Below are positions 59,674 to 64,000 of a stretch of 64,000 nt of DNA, piece by piece. The position numbers and the translations under genes are program-made. Location of the stretch: positions 189,543,620-189,607,619 of the forward strand of contig CM047805.1 in assembly GCA_026214975.1 (NCBI GenBank), read 5' to 3'. Below the pieces are notes generated by a model. It had not been told where the DNA came from and searched no databases. It saw only the letters and a list, made by a program, of their open reading frames with translations. The stretch's first letter is position 1; each line of letters opens with the position of its first letter. Origin of the DNA: Gentiana macrophylla. Lineage: Eukaryota > Streptophyta > Magnoliopsida > Gentianales > Gentianaceae.

Positions 59674-60660
59674 ATGGCTGGGCCATCGACGGGCTCAGTC
59701 CCTGATCCTCCAGCTCCTCCTATTCCGTACGCTCAAGCTTTGAATGGCACAACGCAACCCTCCTCTTCTTTCAACATCAAATCTCTGCGCCTTTCAACTT
59801 TCAAAGGCGAGCCTGCCATTATCATCCCAAGCGAAGCAGAATCTGCCATGGCCTCCGGATTCAAAAGCTCCCTCGTTGGCAAATTTTCACAAGGTAGGCC
59901 TTCTCTTGATGGGATCAAAAAAATTCTAAGCATTCAAAATTATAAGGGTGGATATGCTTTGGGTTTGCTTGATAATAAACACGCTCTGATTCGATTTGAA
60001 CATGATGAGGACTACATCCGTTTATTCTCAAAATCTGCTTGGCAAGTCAGCAATAAAAAACATGCGAATTTTTAAATGGACAGTTGATTTTCATGTCGAC
60101 AAAGAATCGTCAATGATCCCGATATGGATATCTATTAGAAGATAATCTCAACAGACAGGATGAATGTCAAACAAAGAAAAAAAAGAAAGATAAAGTTGAT
60201 ATTGATAGGAATTATCTTTAAATAAAAGATTAGTTATTTGTTTTGAATTTAAGTTTGGTTTAGATAATCATTTATAATTTATTTTATTTATTTGAATTGT
60301 ATTTATCTTTGACTTCTCTCCTATATAAATAGAAGTGGTGAAACCATTTTTAATCAATTCAATAAAACAGTTGTTCAGAGTTTCCGTCTGTGTATTCTGA
60401 TTTTCTTTATGGTATCAGAGACTGAGGCAGGGGTTCGAGTGCCGTAACAATGACGAACCTCTGCCCGATCTTCTTCTGCTTTTCAAATATTTTGTTTAGT
60501 TTGTCATCATCGCCACATATCCGGACCGCATGACATTATCATTCACACCATTTTTTTTCTCACCCTCCAGCATAGAGGATGTTTTTGCATTGATGATGGT
60601 CAGAGTAGCCCTCGCCACATGTCACTCAAAGAGTGACCTTATAATAAAGAAACGGAAAAG

Positions 60661-61200
60661 TGTTAGGGCTAGGAGCCTCAGGTTAATTAGACCTTATCCC
60701 AGGTGGGAGGTCTGACCTAGTCCTTCCCGACTAGCCCACCGCAGGGCGGTTCGGTCATGACGGAAGGACCAGGTCATGCAACCCAGATCGAGACGACCTG
60801 AGGAGCCCAGCGCAGGACGTCCGAATCTTTCCTTATATGGGTAATTCACACATGTACCTGTTAAATAGGATAATGATGGGAAGAATCCCGTGATTATAGG
60901 ACGCTGATCTTATGATTTGCATACCATCTTAATTGTCTCTTATTATTCGGATATACTCGAATCAATCCTTAGGGTTTAATAGTCATGTACTTGTCCAACA
61001 AGAAAAGAGGCAGACGCCTCCATATATAAACGGCCCTAAGGAACTACGAAAGACTTGATTCCAATTACACACATTGGATACGTAGGCAATTTGAGAGAAA
61101 CTAACTCTCAGACTCAGTCCAAATCATATCACAATCCTCATTGTTATAGTTCTTGATAAATTGTTCTAGGAGTAATTTAGGCCAGATGTACACTTTCGGC
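60661..61200 (+). mobile_element. LTR-like segment inside the short-LTR element
   Basis: From TGTTAGGGCTAGGAGCC at 60661 the composition changes to GC-balanced and includes GGGCGGTTCGGTCATGACG and a TATA box (CATATATAAACGG near 61021). It continues with CAATTTGAGAGAAACTAACT, which resembles the R/U5 end of a plant gypsy LTR. I could not find a matching end or target duplication, so it may be a partial LTR or captured sequence. Confidence 0.35.
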
Positions 61201-61594
61201 CCCAAAAATCGTCATCATGCATCATCCACTCAACCCATATCAAACAATTTCTTTTCTATTTTTTTTGCATAGTGCTCGTGTCATACTTCCAAGTAATTGC
61301 ACTCCACCTCAATAAATTTTTAAATAAATTTTTTCCCAACAATATTAGTTTGCACCATGCACGGTCCTCACTCCCCAACCCATATTTATTTATTTATATT
61401 TCTAATCAAAGAGAAAATTAAATTTTCTGCCATTGTTGCCGAAACAAGGGGGGAAAAAATTGGGTCGAGCTGCATCTATGTCAATTTTAGCCTAGATTTT
61501 TAGGTGTTATTTATTATTAATTAATTAATAAGTAATTTTACATAAAACAACTCATCTTTTCGTTTGGCATTCAGTCTGTATCCATTTTTTGTTC

Positions 61595-61680
61595 AAATGC
61601 AATGAGACAGATCATGCAGCGATCAACAATTAGAGGTTTTGCAAATGCAATGAGACAGATCATGCAGCGATCAACAATTG
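61595..61680 (+). repeat. 48-bp spaced duplication
   Basis: CAAATGCAATGAGACAGATC followed by ATGCAGCGATCAACAATT occurs twice (61595 and 61643), differing at the last bases. It precedes the 50-bp tandem array. Confidence 0.85.
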
Positions 61681-61734
61681 GACGCCAATGTTGGAAAAAA
61701 AAAACTAATGGACTCCGAAAAGCCGAGAAATAAG

Positions 61735-62095
61735 TGCGTCGGAGTGGAGATCTCCCAAATATCACAACTATATGACTTCGTAAAGCGCACCGGGGTAGAG
61801 ATGCCCTCCAAAATCACTATTGGACTTCGGACAAAGTATACGGGGTGGAGATGCCCTCCAAAATCACTAATGGACTTCGGAAAAGGCATCCGGAGTGAAG
61901 ATACCCTCCAAAAATACCACAACTATGGACTCCGGAAGAATCATCGGGGTGGAGATGCCCTCCGAAACACAACAACTAATGAACTCCGGAAGAACAGCCG
62001 TTGTGGAGATGCCTTCCAAAACATCACAACTAATGGACTCCGGAAAAGCATCCGTAGTGGAGATGCCCTCCAAAATATGCAAAGACAAATTCGGC
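61735..62095 (+). repeat. Tandem array of 45-60-bp units
   Basis: Six to seven units share GTGGAGATGCCCTCCAAAA, then ATCAC with AACTAATGGA, then CTCCGGAA or CTTCGGAA, then a short variable link before the next GTGGAGATG. Unit lengths vary between about 45 and 60 bp. Several frames on both strands stay open through it (61678-62136 is longest), but the repetitive peptide has no known domain. Confidence 0.85.
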
Positions 62096-63339
62096 CTCCG
62101 AACCCGGCCTCGTTTGAGGAGGGTATTAGAAGATAATCTCAACAGACATGATCAATGTCAAACAAAGAAAAAAAGAAAGATAAAGTTGATATGGATAGGA
62201 ATTATTTTTAAATAAAAGATTAGTTATTTGTTTTGAATTTAAGTTAGGTTTAAATAATCATTTATCATTTCTTTTATTTATTTGAATTGTATTTATCTTT
62301 GACTTCTCTCCTATATAAAGAGAAGTGGTGAAACCGTTTTTAATCAATTCAATAAAACAGTTGTTCAGAGTTTCCGTCTGTGTATTATGATTTTCTTCAA
62401 TATCCGTCCCTAAACTTCCCATACACCTTATGAACAAGGCGTTTATATTCTCTCTAATACAATATATGGACAAACTCCTACGCATTGATTCCGCTATGGC
62501 TGAGCTTAAAAGACCATCCATGGCTAGAGTTCATGTAGAAGTCGATGTTCTGAAAAATATCCCTGCTAGATTTGGATTCAAAAAAAAAAAAACGGAGATG
62601 AATTTTGGCAGCCCCTCCGCCCGGAAGGTAGTCGTCCGGCCTATTGCACCCACTGTTGGCATACGGGACATCATGAGGATAATTGCAAAGTTAAACACCC
62701 CAAGTTTTTGAATAGCAATCGAAGCGATCCGATTCAAAAAACACAAATTTATGTAGCGAAAACTACAACCAATCAAGAAGTTACCGATGATAAAACTAAG
62801 CCAATTGAATCAGAAGTTGCTGATGGAGTTATTGATGCCAACAATGACTCTACATAGAAAGAACATGACGTTGAACCAAGGATAATATTCAGCCAATTTC
62901 TTCGAAGCCAATGGAAATAGGAAATCAAAGTTTGGTGGAAGAAACGATTGATAAAGCCATGGAAACAACTGGTACTCAAAGCATCACTTTATTACCAGAA
63001 GCCAATGTAACTGTTGCGGTAGAACCTCAAAGCCATCACATCAATGATTTTAAGGAAAAGGATAATGAAAAAGAGATATCCGAGTTTATCAATATGACAT
63101 CAAAAGGTACCAAGTACTTCAAAGCTGATACGATCATTGAGGAGGAAGAACACGAGACAAATAAAGAGACCAAACAACAAGAAATTGATACTCAAATAAC
63201 TTCTTCAGCAACTCAAAAGGATACTATCACTGAGCATGTGGGTTTTTCAATAGAGAATGATAGAGTACTTTTAAAGCTTTTGAATGCATCACCCGAAAAA
63301 ATCAAGAGAAGAAAAAATGCTCTTCTGATATAGAAAAAG

Positions 63340-64000
63340 AAACCTTTGGTTGGGGAGACACATATAATGACTAGAAAAACGAAAAATAAAAATAAACGTA
63401 ATCTACAAGATTTTGTAGTTTGAGTTATGAAACTCGGTTTGTGAGTTTTAAAAACAATCTTTTTTTAATTATTAATAAAATTTTTGTTTATTAAAAAAAG
63501 TGTGTATATATCAACGTCTAACTGATCCTGTAAGATTTACCTTATTTTATAATAATATCTCTTCTCCTACAATATATGTGAGCGGTTACGTCATTTTTCT
63601 AAATTAATGTTGTAGTTTCGTTGAGTTGAGTCCACATGGTGGGTCTCTCATGTAGTCATGTAGAAAAATAGTCGAGAGGGTAATTATTTTAATTGCACCT
63701 TCCCCTAAAATCAAAATATGCCTGGATCATTTTTATTAAAACTTCACAAAATGGATTAAAATGCTATAATACTGGTGAAATAATATTTATTTCATTTATC
63801 CAAGATATACGAGTATGAGAACGATGTATTTCATGAGCTCTGATAACAAGAGTAGAAGAAACACAATTTAGATATGTGTATTATTATGCCAATGAGGTCT
63901 AACTCAAGTGACTAGAGCTGATGTTCTGAGACTAGAAGGTCTCAGGCCCAAATCCCTCTGGAGGCAAAATCAGTCATTCATACCTACATTATATGGTGTG
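63340..64000. other. Right edge; SINE-like sequence at the border
   Basis: The sequence after the LINE ORF1 is AT-rich without a gene. At about 63888-63950, TAACTCAAGTGACTAGAG and GGTCTCAGGCCCAAATCC are spaced like the A and B boxes of a Pol III promoter, so a SINE may begin here and run past the window edge. No duplication can be checked. Confidence 0.35.

Larger units (their letters stand above)
60133..62399 (+). mobile_element. Short-LTR non-autonomous retrotransposon with TA...CA ends
   Basis: The LTRs are 60133-60409 (277 bp) and 62124-62399 (276 bp). Both start TATTAGAAGATAATCTCAAC and end TTTTCTTTA or TTTTCTTCA. The target duplication ATATC is perfect (60128-60132 and 62400-62404). 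Immediately after the left LTR lies TGGTATCAGAG, the initiator tRNA-Met primer site. A purine-rich GAGGAGGG precedes the right LTR. Each LTR has a TATA box (CTATATAAAT or CTATATAAAG) about 90 bp before its end. The 1.7-kb interior encodes no recognisable gag or pol. It contains an LTR-like segment and a tandem array. The TA start, where nearly all LTRs begin TG, is unusual and is shared by both ends. Confidence 0.88.
59674..63333 (+). pseudogene. LINE ORF1 (DUF4283 plus CCHC zinc knuckle), interrupted by an LTR element
   Basis: The ORF starts at ATG 59674 and runs through FKGEPAIIIPSEAE, then SLVGKFSQGRPSLDGIKKIL and HALIRFEHDEDYIRLFSKSA, the first half of a DUF4283 domain. A frameshift near 60060 leads to MRIFKWTVDFHVDKESSMIP then IWIS at 60132, where the LTR element enters. 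At 62400 the same frame resumes with ISVPKLPIHLMNKAFIFSLI and RPSMARVHVEVDV. A run of 13 A near 62579 shifts the frame again. DEFWQPLRPE and a perfect CX2CX4HX4C knuckle (CTHCWHTGHHEDNC) follow. After a stop at 62855, an acidic tail (62911-63333) ends in KIKRRKN. No ORF2 follows; AATAAA-like sequences and an A run lie near 63465-63500. This is a nucleic-acid-binding ORF1 of an L1-type LINE, decayed. Confidence 0.75.

Noticed and set aside
61678..62136. 152-codon frame
   Set aside because: It is a translation of the tandem array; other frames on both strands are also open.

Overview
This is a window of plant nuclear DNA, most likely from a eudicot. The evidence is the visibly AT-rich sequence, short exons split by GT-AG introns, plant-specific gene families, and a dense load of plant LTR retrotransposons, LINEs, SINEs, MITEs, TRIMs and Helitron-like pieces. 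I see no tRNA, rRNA, CRISPR array or prokaryotic operon. The species cannot be named from the sequence alone.

The one substantial host locus is a head-to-tail tandem pair of minus-strand genes for the nodulin/glutamine-synthetase-like (NodGS, FluG-like) fusion protein. It has an N-terminal amidohydrolase domain and a C-terminal glutamine-synthetase fold. Copy 1 (14085-19053) keeps all its splice sites but has a -1 frameshift in exon 5 and a +1 in exon 10. Copy 2 (39632-49388) is broken in exon 6 by a 4.6-kb LTR retrotransposon with a perfect 5-bp target duplication, and has a -2 frameshift in exon 13. As read here, neither encodes the full-length protein. Homology between the copies includes about 150 bp upstream of the start codons and a short stretch beyond the stop codons.

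The space between the copies holds a nested set of transposons, readable from target-site duplications (TSDs). A plus-strand 5'-truncated LINE (19329-33260) is split by a minus-strand 5'-truncated LINE (19362-32203). That LINE is split by a solo LTR of an Athila-like family (20332-31943). The solo LTR is in turn split twice: by a related LTR in opposite orientation (20651-22222), and by a copia-like element with two LTRs and no visible coding capacity (23090-31569).

The left flank (1-14000) has no intact gene. It holds a hAT-type MITE with a perfect 8-bp TSD, a Helitron 3' terminus, a complete 512-bp TRIM, a solo LTR of that TRIM inside a LINE fragment, duplicated G-rich blocks and several inverted-repeat elements.

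From 33274 to 39560 lie a probable SINE, a minisatellite, and a Helitron-like segment carrying a broken RIN13-like gene. LINE fragments and MITEs complete this stretch.

The right flank (49570-64000) holds fragments of a lipid phosphate phosphatase beta-like gene and an RLP4-like LRR gene. A 1-kb minisatellite, two SINEs with interlocking TSDs, a Stowaway-like MITE and a LINE ORF1 (DUF4283 plus zinc knuckle) complete it; the ORF1 is interrupted by a short-LTR retrotransposon. The window is best read as a decayed tandem gene pair set in repeat-rich DNA. The apparent frameshifts should be checked against reads before being taken as biology.
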